NCBI RefSeq assembly: GCF_002954775.1
Contig: NZ_PJME01000046.1
Coordinates: 1-64,000, forward strand
Length of the DNA: 64,000 bases
From: Streptomyces geranii
GTDB lineage: Bacteria > Actinomycetota > Actinomycetes > Streptomycetales > Streptomycetaceae
Direction of reading: 5' to 3'
The stretch's first letter is position 1, and every line of letters begins with the position of its first letter. Below, in pieces: positions 8,551 through 17,085 of this stretch. The position numbers and the translations under genes were made by a program. The notes under the pieces were generated by a model. That model had not been told where the DNA came from. It did no database searches and was given only the letters and a program-made list of their open reading frames with translations.

Positions 8551-9287
8551 GGAACTTCCTTCGGAAGCGGGTCGTTCGCGGTTTCGTCGCGGTCCGCCCG
8601 TACGGCCGCCAGGTCGTCGGACGCCTGGGCCAGGAGCGACTCGACGGCGGCGACGGCGGCGTCCGGGTCGCCCGCTTCCACCGCGTCCAGCAGGTCCTGG
8701 TGCACGGGGATGGAGTCGGAGAAGTGCTGGGCGCCGTGCACGATGCGGTCGCGTACGCGCAGGCCGGCCTCGATGACGACCTCCATGCGGCTGAGCAGTT
8801 CGTTGTGCGCGGCGTCCAACAGGGCGCGGTGGAAGGCGAGATCGGCCTCGACCATGGCGTCGGCATCGGTCCCGGCGGCTGCCATCGCTTCGAGCGCCTG
8901 CCGCATGGCGTCCAGGTCGGCGGGCGTACGGCGGGTCGCGGCGAACCGGGCTCCGGCGGGCTCGACGATGGCGCGGACCTCGGCGAGATCCTCCAGGAAG
9001 CCCTCGGTCGGAGCGCTGCTGCCCTGCCAGCGCAGCAGGTCGCTGTCGAGCAGGTTCCAGTCGGCGCGCGGCCGGATGGTCGTACCGCGTTTCTGCCTCG
9101 ACTCGAGCAGCCCCTTGGAGGCCAGCACGCGCAGCGCCTCGCGCACGACGGTCTTGCTGACGCCGAGTTCCGTCTCGAATCCGACCGGGTCCACCACGGA
9201 GCCCGGAGGGTAGTCGCCGCGGATGATGCGTCTGCCCAGCTCCTCCACTGCCTGACCGTGCAGCCCTCTGGGGGGTTGGGTCACCAC
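8547..9287 (-). CDS. GntR/FadR-subfamily transcriptional regulator
   Basis: 246 residues, GTG start at 9287 with GGAG upstream (a second GTG follows at once). A winged helix-turn-helix at about residues 10-75 (RRIIRGDYPPGSV, ELGVSKTVVREALRVLASKGLL) is followed by an all-helical FCD domain (about 95-230; DLDAMRQALEAM, DLAFHRALLDAAHN) with the D...H residues that usually bind a metal and an organic-acid effector. The FCD type fits a regulator sensing galactonate, as DgoR does in E. coli. It is embedded in the operon it probably controls. The AT-rich dyads at 10.17 and 15.68 kb are its candidate operators (inference). Confidence 0.9.
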   Translation of the reverse strand: MVTQPPRGLHGQAVEELGRRIIRGDYPPGSVVDPVGFETELGVSKTVVREALRVLASKGLLESRQKRGTTIRPRADWNLLDSDLLRWQGSSAPTEGFLEDLAEVRAIVEPAGARFAATRRTPADLDAMRQALEAMAAAGTDADAMVEADLAFHRALLDAAHNELLSRMEVVIEAGLRVRDRIVHGAQHFSDSIPVHQDLLDAVEAGDPDAAVAAVESLLAQASDDLAAVRADRDETANDPLPKEVP

Positions 9288-9330
9288 GTGCTCCGTTTCC
9301 GCTCGGTCCCCGCGGCGCTGTGCGCGCCGT

Positions 9331-10092
9331 TCACGAGGACTCCTTCATGACGCTCCATCCGCCGTCCACGACCAGGCTCGCCCCGGTCACGTAGGCGGCG
9401 TCCGCCGATGCCAGGAAAGCGACGGCGGCAGCCACCTCCTCCGGGCGACCGAACCGCTTCGCCGCCGTGGCCGCCACGCTGCGGGCCCGGTCGGACTCCG
9501 GGATGCCGTCCCACGCGGCGGTGAGGATGGGGCCGGGCAACACCGTGTTGACCCGGATGTCAGGACCGTACTCGACGGCGAGTTGTCGTCCCAGCGAGCA
9601 CAGCGCGCCCTTCGCGGCGGCGTACGCGGCATGGCCCGGCAGGCCGATGACCGCGTGCACCGAGGAGGTGAGGACGACGGAGCCGCCGGCCTCGCGCAGC
9701 ATGCCCGCGAAGGTCTTCATGGCCCGCCAGGCCGGCTTGAGCAGTACGGCCATCTGACCGTCCCACTCGGCCTCGCTCAACTCGTGGGCGGGCTTGTTGA
9801 CCTGGGCGAAGGCGTTGCTGTGCAGCACGTCGAGGCGGCCGTGGCGCTCGGCGACGTGCCGGGCCAGGTTCTCCCAGTCGGCGGCCGAGGTCACGTCGCA
9901 CCGCACGTACTCCGCGTGTCCCCCGCTGTCCGCGATGGCGTCGGCGACCGCCTTGCCCGCAGCGTCGTCGACGTCGGTGACCACGACGGTCGCGCCCTCG
10001 TCCGCGAGCCTGCGGGCCGTGGCGGCGCCGATTCCGTGCGCGGCGCCGGTGATCAGCGCCACCCGCCCCGTCATCCTGCGGCACTCCGTCAT
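9331..10092 (-). CDS. SDR-family dehydrogenase, possible galactose 1-dehydrogenase
   Basis: 253 residues from ATG 10092 (GGGGAGA eight bases upstream); an upstream ATG at 10155 is in frame but sits beside the operator. Classical SDR motifs are ALITGAAHGIGAATARRLA (TGxxxGxG), the catalytic Ser in VVLTSSVHAV, and YAAAKGAL with the Tyr/Lys pair, plus PG and VTGASLVVDGGW at the C-terminus. As first gene of the operon encoding lactonase, galactonate dehydratase, kinase and aldolase, the simplest role is oxidation of galactose to galactonolactone with NAD(P)+. Sequence alone shows only a sugar/alcohol SDR. A 43-bp gap separates it from the GntR gene. Confidence 0.85.
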   Translation of the reverse strand: MTECRRMTGRVALITGAAHGIGAATARRLADEGATVVVTDVDDAAGKAVADAIADSGGHAEYVRCDVTSAADWENLARHVAERHGRLDVLHSNAFAQVNKPAHELSEAEWDGQMAVLLKPAWRAMKTFAGMLREAGGSVVLTSSVHAVIGLPGHAAYAAAKGALCSLGRQLAVEYGPDIRVNTVLPGPILTAAWDGIPESDRARSVAATAAKRFGRPEEVAAAVAFLASADAAYVTGASLVVDGGWSVMKESS

Positions 10093-10160
10093 CGCGTGCG
10101 TCTCCCCTCTTGGTGCCTGCTGGCTGCTGCCCTGCCTGCTGTCTGCACTCACCATAGCTG

Positions 10161-10189
10161 TTTCAATTAATTATGAATATATCTTGACG
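10161..10189 (+). promoter_or_regulatory. AT-rich operator abutting a TTGAC -35, galactose operon/ABC divergent region
   Basis: Between the SDR gene and the divergent sugar-ABC operon lies TTTCAATTAATTATGAATA, a dyad with TTCA/TGAA ends. Four bases after GAATA comes TTGACG, a good -35, with weak -10 candidates about 17-18 bases further on. The same ATTAATTATGAATA, four-base gap and TTGAC arrangement recurs at 15665-15692. AT-rich DNA of this kind stands out strongly in this GC-rich window. Confidence 0.7.
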
Positions 10190-10265
10190 GCATGGCGGCG
10201 CCGCTCCGACACTGACCCGCATGCACCAGGCACCTCCAGTACGAAGCTAGGAAGGACCTCCTCCC

Positions 10266-11612
10266 ATGAGCCGCACCACACCCCGCCGCAGAAGCCGGGG
10301 CGCACTCGTAGCCACCCTTGCCGCCGCGTCCCTGCTGATCTCCGCCTGCGGGGGTTCGACCGATTCGAAGGATCCCGCGGTCCAGCAACCGGCCAAGCCC
10401 GGCCAGAAGGTCGACCTGCGCTTCTGGTCGTGGGTTCCCGGCGTCGACAAGGCTGTCGACAAGTGGAACGCCACGCACCCGGACATCCGCGTCAAGCTGG
10501 AGAAGATCCCGGCGGGCAGCAGCGGCGGCTACGCCAAGATGCGCGCCGCCCTCAAGAGCGGCAACGCGCCCGACCTGGCCCAGGTGGAGTACCAGGAGAT
10601 CCCCTCGTTCCTGCTGGAGAACGGCCTGGTGAACCTGTCCGAGTACGGCGCGGACAAGGACCGCTCGAAGTTCGTGGACTGGCAGTGGCAGCAGGGGGTC
10701 TTCGACTCGAAGGTCTACGCGATCCCCCAGGCGTCCGGCCCGATGGGCCTGTTCTACCGCGCCGACCTGTTCAAGAAGTGGGGCATCACGCCGCCCGCCA
10801 CCTGGGCGGAGTTCGCCCAGGCCGCGCAGAAGATCAACGACGCCGACCCGAAGGCCTACATCAGCACCTTCCCGGCCGGCAACTCCGCCTGGTTCACCGC
10901 CCTCGCCTGGCAGGCCGGCGCCAAGTGGTTCGGCGTGAACGGCGACACCTGGACGGTGGACATCGACTCCCCGGAGACCCTCAAGGTCGCCGCCTTCTGG
11001 GACGACCTGCGCACCAAGAAGGTCATCAAGACCGAACCCGACTTCGCCAACGGCTGGTACAAGGACCTGCAGACCGGTGGCATCACGTCGTGGGTCAGCG
11101 CCCAGTGGGGTGACGCCATCATCAGCGGCAACGCCCCCCAGACCACCGGCAAATGGGCGGTCGCGCCCATGCCGCAGTGGACGAAGGGCGCCAACGTGTC
11201 CGCGAACTGGGGCGGTTCCTCCACCGCCGTCCTCAAGGGTGCCAAGCACATCCCCGAGGCCCTGAAGTTCGCCGAGTGGCTCAACACCGACCCCGCGAGC
11301 GTCGACCTGCTGCTGCAGGGCGGCTACGGCTGGCCGGCTTCGGCCGACGGGTACAAGGGCTCCTCGCTGGACAAGCCGTCGCCGTTCTTCGGCGGCCAGA
11401 AGTACAACGAGGTCTTCGCCCAGGCGGACAAGAGCATCGACAACTCGTGGAAGTGGATTCCCACGATCGACGCCACCTACCAGCACCTCAACGACGGCTT
11501 CCAGGCCGCCCTGGCCGGCAAGGGCACGTTCGTCTCCGCGGTCAAGCAGGCCCAGAAGCAGACCGTCGAGGACCTGCAGAAGAAGGGTCTGAAGGTTTCC
11601 ACCGGCCAGTGA
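10266..11612 (+). CDS. sugar ABC transporter substrate-binding lipoprotein
   Basis: 448 residues. AGGAAGG lies upstream of the ATG. The N-terminus has basic residues, a hydrophobic stretch and the lipobox LLISACGG, so it is a membrane-anchored extracellular lipoprotein. The body is a family-1 solute-binding fold (WSWVPGVDKAVDKWNATHP; PDLAQVEYQEIPSFLL; AIPQASGPMGLFYR). It is the first gene of a three-gene importer, followed by two permeases without an ATPase, as usual in Streptomyces, where the shared MsiK ATPase energises sugar importers. The position, divergent from the galactose catabolic operon, suggests uptake of galactose or a galactosyl oligosaccharide released by the nearby GH2 enzyme. 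Confidence 0.92.
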   Translation: MSRTTPRRRSRGALVATLAAASLLISACGGSTDSKDPAVQQPAKPGQKVDLRFWSWVPGVDKAVDKWNATHPDIRVKLEKIPAGSSGGYAKMRAALKSGNAPDLAQVEYQEIPSFLLENGLVNLSEYGADKDRSKFVDWQWQQGVFDSKVYAIPQASGPMGLFYRADLFKKWGITPPATWAEFAQAAQKINDADPKAYISTFPAGNSAWFTALAWQAGAKWFGVNGDTWTVDIDSPETLKVAAFWDDLRTKKVIKTEPDFANGWYKDLQTGGITSWVSAQWGDAIISGNAPQTTGKWAVAPMPQWTKGANVSANWGGSSTAVLKGAKHIPEALKFAEWLNTDPASVDLLLQGGYGWPASADGYKGSSLDKPSPFFGGQKYNEVFAQADKSIDNSWKWIPTIDATYQHLNDGFQAALAGKGTFVSAVKQAQKQTVEDLQKKGLKVSTGQ

Positions 11613-11676
11613 CCGTCTCCGGAGGGCGCGACACAGCCGTTGCCGATCTCCCCTCCGGGCTCCAGAAAGAACCCTG

Positions 11677-12582
11677 ATGGCTACCCGAGCACCCCGCCGC
11701 CGCAGAAACCTGGCGCCGTTCGCCTTTGTCGCGCCCTTCCTCCTGCTGTTCCTGCTGACCTTCGCCCTCCCCATCGGCTACGCCGTCTACCAGAGCGTCA
11801 TGGACGTCGAGCACACCGGCTCTCTCGGCCTCGGCGGCAGCCACACCGTCTTCGCGGGGCTGCGCAACTACTCCGACGCCCTGTCCGACCACGCCTTCGT
11901 CCGCAGCGTCGGCCGCGTACTGCTGTTCGCGGCCGTCCAGGTGCCGGTGATGGTCGTGCTGGCCGCCGGTCTCGCACTGCTCCTTGACAGCGCGTCGGCC
12001 AGGGGCGTGCGGTTCTTCCGCGCCTCCTTCTTCCTGCCCTACGGCGTTCCGGGCGTCATCGCGTCCATCCTGTGGGGCTTCCTGTACGTACCGGGCGTCA
12101 GCCCTCTCGTGGACGGCATGCGCCACCTGGGGGTGTCGGTCGACCTGCTGGGCGGAAGCACGGTCCTGTGGTCCATCGCGAACATCGTCACCTGGGAGTT
12201 CGCCGGCTACAACGTCCTTGTTCTCGTCGCCCAGTTGCGCACCATCCCCGCCGAGTTGTACGAGGCCGCCCGCATCGACGGCGCCAGCGCGTGGCAGACG
12301 GTCCGGCACGTCAAACTGCCGATGCTGCGCCCGGCGCTGATCCTCACCACGGTCTTCACCATCATCGGCACGCTGCAACTCTTCGCGGAACCGCTGGTGC
12401 TCAAGCCCGTCTCGTCGAGTATCGACAGCTCCTACACGCCCAACCTCAGCGCCTACAACGAGGCGTTCACCAACGACAACTACCACCTCGCCGCCGCCGA
12501 GGCGGTGCTGCTCGCCCTCGCCGCGTTCGTGCTGTCCTTCGGATTCCTGCGGCTGATCAACAGGAAAGGCGGGAACACGTGA
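11677..12582 (+). CDS. sugar ABC transporter permease (MalF type)
   Basis: 301 residues. About six transmembrane segments begin with FAFVAPFLLLFLLTFALPIGY. The cytoplasmic EAA loop EAARIDGASAWQTVRHVKLP contacts the ATPase. It is the first permease of the importer, starting 64 bp after the binding-protein gene, and its TGA overlaps the next gene's GTG. Substrate specificity lies with the partner binding protein. Confidence 0.92.
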   Translation: MATRAPRRRRNLAPFAFVAPFLLLFLLTFALPIGYAVYQSVMDVEHTGSLGLGGSHTVFAGLRNYSDALSDHAFVRSVGRVLLFAAVQVPVMVVLAAGLALLLDSASARGVRFFRASFFLPYGVPGVIASILWGFLYVPGVSPLVDGMRHLGVSVDLLGGSTVLWSIANIVTWEFAGYNVLVLVAQLRTIPAELYEAARIDGASAWQTVRHVKLPMLRPALILTTVFTIIGTLQLFAEPLVLKPVSSSIDSSYTPNLSAYNEAFTNDNYHLAAAEAVLLALAAFVLSFGFLRLINRKGGNT

Positions 12583-13508
12583 GTCTCCAGACACCGGCCC
12601 GCGAGATCCGGCCGAGGGAAGAGACACCGCCCTCCGCCAGCAGCTCAACGCCGCGCGGCGGCATCACCGGGGTCACCACCCGCAGTCGTATCGTCGTCAC
12701 CGGCCTGCTGGTGGCAGCCGCCGGGTACTTCCTGCTCCCGGTGTACTGGCTGGCCGTGGCGTCGACCAAGTCCACCGGTGACCTGTTCGGCAGTTTCGGG
12801 CTGTGGTTCTCCAATCCCCAGTTCCTGAGCAACATCCGCCAGGTGGTCACCTACGACGACGCGATCTACCTGCGCTGGGCCGCCAACAGCCTGCTGTACG
12901 CGGGCGTCGGCGCGGCCGTGGCGACGCTGCTGGCCGCGATGTCCGGCTACGCGCTGGCCAAGTTCTCCTTCGCCGGCCGCGACACGATCTTCAACATCGT
13001 GCTGGGTGGCGTCCTGATCCCCGCCACGGCACTGGCCCTGCCCATGTACCTGCTGTTCAGCCAGGCCGGCCTCGCCAACACCTACTGGGCCGTACTGCTG
13101 CCGAGCTTCGTCAGCCCCTTCGGCGTGTACCTGTGCCGGATCTACGCCGCGGCGTCCATCCCGGACGAACTGCTGGAGGCGGCCCGCATCGACGGCGCGA
13201 GCGAGGTCCGCATCTTCAGGGCCGTCGCTCTGCGCATCATGACCCCCGCGCTGGTGACGATCTTCCTGTTCCAGTTCGTCGGCATCTGGAACAACTACTT
13301 CCTGCCGCTGGTCATGCTGTCCGACTCCAAGCTGTACCCCATCACCCTCGGCCTGACGTCGTGGCAGTCCTTCGCCGACCGCCAGCCACAGCTCTACCAG
13401 CTGACCGTCGGCGGTGCCTTCGTCTCCGTCGTGCCTCTGATGATCGCGATGGTCGCCCTGCAGCGCTTCTGGCGCAGCGGTCTGACCGAGGGCAGCGTCA
13501 AGGGCTGA
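12579..13508 (+). CDS. carbohydrate ABC transporter permease (MalG type)
   Basis: 309 residues from the GTG at 12579, which overlaps the preceding stop as GTGA. The N-terminal 35 residues are polar; six membrane segments follow (VVTGLLVAAAGYFLLPVYWL is the first). The EAA motif is EAARIDGASEVRIFRAVALR and the C-terminus is of the usual RFWRSGLTEGSVKG type. It pairs with the upstream permease. A very strong hairpin terminator lies just after the stop. Confidence 0.92.
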   Translation: MSLQTPAREIRPREETPPSASSSTPRGGITGVTTRSRIVVTGLLVAAAGYFLLPVYWLAVASTKSTGDLFGSFGLWFSNPQFLSNIRQVVTYDDAIYLRWAANSLLYAGVGAAVATLLAAMSGYALAKFSFAGRDTIFNIVLGGVLIPATALALPMYLLFSQAGLANTYWAVLLPSFVSPFGVYLCRIYAAASIPDELLEAARIDGASEVRIFRAVALRIMTPALVTIFLFQFVGIWNNYFLPLVMLSDSKLYPITLGLTSWQSFADRQPQLYQLTVGGAFVSVVPLMIAMVALQRFWRSGLTEGSVKG

Positions 13509-13514
13509 GAGTTC

Positions 13515-13563
13515 AAAGGCTGAAGGGGGGAGGGGCAAAATGCCCCTCCCCCCTTCAGCCTTT
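13515..13563. terminator. bidirectional terminator, perfect 23-bp stem
   Basis: Left arm 13515-13537 (begins AAAGGCTGAAGGGGGG) is exactly complementary to right arm 13541-13563, with an AAA loop. The A-rich start of the left arm and T-run at the right end provide U-tracts for both directions. It lies between the convergent ABC permease gene and the GH2 gene, starting 7 bp after the permease stop. Confidence 0.95.
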
Positions 13564-13584
13564 CAGCGCTTCAGCCGTTGCCGC

Positions 13585-15633
13585 TCACCTGCCGCCCGGC
13601 AGGGCCGCCTTCCGGAAGACGTCGTAGACCACCTTGGGCCGCTCCTCCGCGAACGTCACCAGACCCATCACGGAGATCCCGTTGTAGTCCTGGTTGTACC
13701 CGGCGCGCTCCTTGTAGTCCTTGAGCACCCAGTAGGTGAACCCGGCGACGAACGCGCTGCGCGCGGTCACCTGCGCCCAGTGGGCGCTGAAGCTCGCCGC
13801 CTGCCACTCCTCCGTACCCTGCGTGGTGTCGGGGCCGTGGGTGCCGGCCACGGACCAGGTGCCGTTCTCGGTGATCAGGATCGGCTTGTCGGGGTACTTC
13901 GCGTGCACCGCGTCGAGCGTGGGGCCGAGGTCGGCGTCCTTGCCGTAGAAGTAGCCGAAGTACTCGTTGAACCCGATCACGTCGGCGAGGTCGAAGGCGG
14001 GGTCGTTGCTGGTGTTGGACGCCCACGTCACCGGACGGGCGGTGAGGTCGACCGACTTCACGGCCGCCTTGAGATCGGCGAGCCAGGCCCGGTAGACCGG
14101 AGCGCCGGCGGCGTCGATCTCCGACTCGTTCTGCAGCCCCCAGAGGATCACCGAGGGGTGGTTGTGCTGGTTCCACGCCATCGTCAGGGCCAGGGCGCGG
14201 GCGAGGCCGTAGCGCTCGGTCTGGAGCTTCTCCTGGGCGGTGTTGAGCCACATCGTGTCGATGTCGTCCATCACCAGTACGCCGTGCTCGTCCGCCCAGT
14301 CGTAGACGTACGGGTGGCGGTTGTAGACGCAGTTGCGGACGAAGTTGGCGCCGAGTTTCGTGAGGTGGCCGAGTTCCCGGTCGTACTCGGCGGGTTTCAT
14401 CGCCCTGCCGTGCGCGGCCGTCTCCTCGTGCCAGTTGAGGCCCTTGAGGAACAGCGGCTTGCCGTTGAGCCGCAACTGCGCGTTGCTGATGGCCAGTTCA
14501 CGTACGCCGTACACGGTGGACAGCGTGTCCACCCGCGGGCCCGCCTGCCTCCCGGCGGTCAGGGTGGCGCGGGCGGTGAGCGTGCGCGGCGAGGCCGGGC
14601 TCCAGCGCGGGGCGTGCGGGATCGGGACCGAGACGCGTACGACGCCTGCCGAGCGGGCCGCGATCCGGGCCGTGACCACCACGGGCTTACCGCCACTCTC
14701 CCGGCCGGGGTCCAGCGTGAGCCGGCCCTCGAAGTCGGAGGCACTGTGGTTCTCGACGACCGCGCGTGCCTCGAGTCGCCCGTTCGCGCCGACGGCGAGC
14801 AGTTTGGCGATGGTGACCTGAGGGACGGCCTCGATCCAGGCCGAGCGGGTCAGCCCGGCGTAGGGCCAGTAGTCGACGGGCTTGTACGGGAGTTCGTGGT
14901 CGTCGGTGACCGGCGTCGGGGTGGCGGCCAGGTAGTCGGTGTAGCTCGCGCGGCGGAAGACCCGTACGGCGAGCGTCTGGCGCCTTCCGGGCCGGAGCGC
15001 GCCCGCCACCGGAAGGGCGAAGGGCGAGTTGGCGCCCTCGTGCTTGCCGAGGTGTGTGCCGTCGAGCCAGACCTCGGCGCTGTAGCCGACGGCCAGGAAG
15101 GCGATGCGGACGTGCCTGGCCCGCCAGGACGCGGGCACGTCGATGGTGGTGCGGTACCAGGCGTAGCCGTCGGCGAACGCCGTGCCCTTGCCGAAGGGGG
15201 TGCTCTCCGAGCCGAAGCCGGGGGTGTCCAGCAGGTCCCAGGCCGACGGCACGTCGATGTGGCCCCATGACCGGTCGTCATGGTGCGGGGACTGCCACCC
15301 CTTGTCGAGCCCCTGGTCGGCGGGATCGAAACGGAAGCGCCACCGCTTGTCCAGGGACAGGTAGTCGCGGGTGCGCTCTTGGGTGCGCCAGCCGTCGAAG
15401 GCGGGGAGCACCGCGCCGTACTGGAAGACGACGTTGGTGCCGCCTACGGCGCGCACATGGGTGCCGGAGGGCTCGGTGGCGGGGTGGGTGTCGAGCACCG
15501 GGCCGTTCGCGGCGGCAGCGGCGGTGCCGTCTGCGGCCCGCGCGGTCGCCGGCCAGGCAGGCAGGGCGACGAAGGCCGCCGCGCCGAGTGCCGTGACGAC
15601 GGTGCGTCGGGACGGGTGGCTGGATTCGGTCAT
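13585..15633 (-). CDS. Tat-exported GH2 glycoside hydrolase (beta-galactosidase/glucuronidase type)
   Basis: 682 residues from ATG 15633. The N-terminus SRRTVVTALGAAAFVALP followed by an Ala-rich cleavage region is a Tat signal. Then comes the GH2 sugar-binding domain (TRDYLSLDKRWRFRFDP; SYTDYLAATPTPVTDD), an immunoglobulin-like domain, and a TIM barrel with FLKGLNWHEE, VLVMDDIDTMW, and HPSVILWGLQNESE (the Glu of NESE is the acid/base). ILITENGTWS probably holds the nucleophile Glu. Context with galactonate catabolism and a shared operator makes beta-galactosidase activity the best guess; other GH2 activities cannot be excluded. It acts outside the cell, and its product would feed the ABC importer at 10266. 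Confidence 0.88.
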   Translation of the reverse strand: MTESSHPSRRTVVTALGAAAFVALPAWPATARAADGTAAAAANGPVLDTHPATEPSGTHVRAVGGTNVVFQYGAVLPAFDGWRTQERTRDYLSLDKRWRFRFDPADQGLDKGWQSPHHDDRSWGHIDVPSAWDLLDTPGFGSESTPFGKGTAFADGYAWYRTTIDVPASWRARHVRIAFLAVGYSAEVWLDGTHLGKHEGANSPFALPVAGALRPGRRQTLAVRVFRRASYTDYLAATPTPVTDDHELPYKPVDYWPYAGLTRSAWIEAVPQVTIAKLLAVGANGRLEARAVVENHSASDFEGRLTLDPGRESGGKPVVVTARIAARSAGVVRVSVPIPHAPRWSPASPRTLTARATLTAGRQAGPRVDTLSTVYGVRELAISNAQLRLNGKPLFLKGLNWHEETAAHGRAMKPAEYDRELGHLTKLGANFVRNCVYNRHPYVYDWADEHGVLVMDDIDTMWLNTAQEKLQTERYGLARALALTMAWNQHNHPSVILWGLQNESEIDAAGAPVYRAWLADLKAAVKSVDLTARPVTWASNTSNDPAFDLADVIGFNEYFGYFYGKDADLGPTLDAVHAKYPDKPILITENGTWSVAGTHGPDTTQGTEEWQAASFSAHWAQVTARSAFVAGFTYWVLKDYKERAGYNQDYNGISVMGLVTFAEERPKVVYDVFRKAALPGGR

Positions 15634-15664
15634 GGCACCTGAGCCTGAGCAGTCCCGCCACACC

Positions 15665-15692
15665 TGTCAAGCATTATTCATAATTAATGAAT
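15665..15692 (-). promoter_or_regulatory. AT-rich operator abutting TTGACA -35 of the GH2 gene
   Basis: Read on the minus strand, the dyad TTCATTAATTATGAA (TTCAT/ATGAA arms, 5-bp centre) leads into GAATA, four bases, then TTGACA, exactly the layout seen at 10161-10189. The opposite side faces the cellulase-like gene starting at 15710, so one operator could control both divergent genes. The GntR-family protein encoded at 8547 is the obvious candidate binder. Confidence 0.7.
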
Positions 15693-15709
15693 TGAGCTAC
15701 CGTGCCCCT

Positions 15710-16987
15710 ATGACGACACAGCAGCCGACGACACAGCAGCAGGCGATGGCCATCACCCTCTGGGACTTCAGCTGGTACACCCAGGCGGGACCCGGTGAGC
15801 CGTTTGCCGACATCGACCGCGCCTTCGCCGAGGCGGTGGACCGAGGCTTCAACACCGTGCGCATCTGCGCCATGCCCTTCCTGCTGTTCTCGGGACGCGT
15901 CCCCGACCCCGACTCCATCGAGGTCCGCGGCCTGGGCGCGGAGTTCGGCCAGCGCACCCGCTGGTACGACGTCCACGGCGGCTACCTCCTGGACGGCCGC
16001 CGACGACTCGTGGAACTGTTCGAGGCCGCCGCCCGCCACGACTGCAAGGTGATCGTCTCCTCCTGGGAGTACCAGCAGTCCCCCAGCTTCGCCGACACCG
16101 ACGCCTGGCACCGCGCCCTGGCCGAGGTCCCGGGGCCCGAGCGCGCCGAGGCGGTGGCCGAGTCGCTCGCCGCACTGCTGGACTTCCTCGCCGAACGCGG
16201 ACTGACCGGCCAGGTCGCCTACGTCGAGGTGCACAACGAGGTCGACAACTGCTCCCTGGTGCCACGCGACGGCGTCACCCACTACGCCTACCTGCACGGC
16301 CCTCTCGATCGCGCGGTGAAGCTGCTGCAGGCCCGCCACCCCGACATCCCCGCCACCTACTCGCTGGGCGAGCCCTGGCCGAGCGAGATCGACGACCTGC
16401 CCGAGGGTGCGCAGATCGCGCACTTCCACTTCTACGTGTACGGCGTCCTCGGCGCCCTCTACGAGGCGGCGGGACTCGGCCACGGCACCGAGGCGGCGCC
16501 CGAGACGGCAGCCTGGCCCACCCCCGTGCTGGCCGCCATGCTGCTCCCCGACGCGCCCGACTTCGCCGACTACCAGCCGGACGAACCCTGGCGGCTGGCC
16601 GCCACGGGCATTCCGCGCGAGCTGTTCTACGCCCTCGACTGGGTGGACCCCGACCGCTGGGACCTGTGGCTCTACGAGAACTATCCGGCGCACCGGCAGA
16701 GCATGCGGGACACGCTGGCCGGGTGGGTCGACGCCGTCGCCGAGTTCGCCAAGCGCCGCGGCATCCCCGCCGTCCTCGGCGAGGGCGTCGTCGGCTACAC
16801 CCCCCTCTTCACCCGCTTCGAGGAGGACGCGGTCGGCAAGGACATCGCGGAGTTCGTGGTCGACCGCTGCCTCGCCGCCGGCTTCCGGGGCGTCGTCCTG
16901 ACCTCCAACGCGGCCCCGCACCACCCCATGTGGCACACCGACCGGGACTGGATGCGGCGGGTCAACTCCCGCGTCACCTCGGCCTGA
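15710..16987 (+). CDS. cellulase-like (GH5-related TIM-barrel) protein
   Basis: 425 residues without signal peptide. It starts with WDFSWYTQAGPGEPF and GFNTVRICAMPFLLF, then AYVEVHNEVDNC, where the Glu of HNEVD matches the acid/base position of clan-A glycosidases. LGEPWPSE and later GIPAVLGEGVVGYTPLF (Glu at the nucleophile position) follow. This corresponds to the sugar-binding cellulase-like family; the substrate is unknown. The start at 15710 has a poor ribosome-binding site, and a second ATG at about 15746 is possible. It shares its promoter region and AT-rich operator with the exported GH2 gene and probably acts in the cytoplasm on imported oligosaccharides. Confidence 0.82.
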   Translation: MTTQQPTTQQQAMAITLWDFSWYTQAGPGEPFADIDRAFAEAVDRGFNTVRICAMPFLLFSGRVPDPDSIEVRGLGAEFGQRTRWYDVHGGYLLDGRRRLVELFEAAARHDCKVIVSSWEYQQSPSFADTDAWHRALAEVPGPERAEAVAESLAALLDFLAERGLTGQVAYVEVHNEVDNCSLVPRDGVTHYAYLHGPLDRAVKLLQARHPDIPATYSLGEPWPSEIDDLPEGAQIAHFHFYVYGVLGALYEAAGLGHGTEAAPETAAWPTPVLAAMLLPDAPDFADYQPDEPWRLAATGIPRELFYALDWVDPDRWDLWLYENYPAHRQSMRDTLAGWVDAVAEFAKRRGIPAVLGEGVVGYTPLFTRFEEDAVGKDIAEFVVDRCLAAGFRGVVLTSNAAPHHPMWHTDRDWMRRVNSRVTSA

Positions 16988-17085
16988 AGTCAACCCCCAA
17001 CTCACTTGCCCCAGAAGGGACTTGACAACGACTCACTTCCCGGAACCCACAGCGGACCCACAGATTCCGTTATATTGTCGCGTAC

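Noticed and set aside
11542..12648. Long minus-strand frames antisense to the first sugar ABC operon
   Set aside because: Shadow frames: composition is Gly/Gln/Arg/Asp-rich and the plus strand encodes clear permeases.
17022..17027. TTGACA as -35 of the intradiol dioxygenase gene
   Set aside because: The nearest -10-like TATATT is about 42 bp downstream, far too distant for a normal promoter pair.
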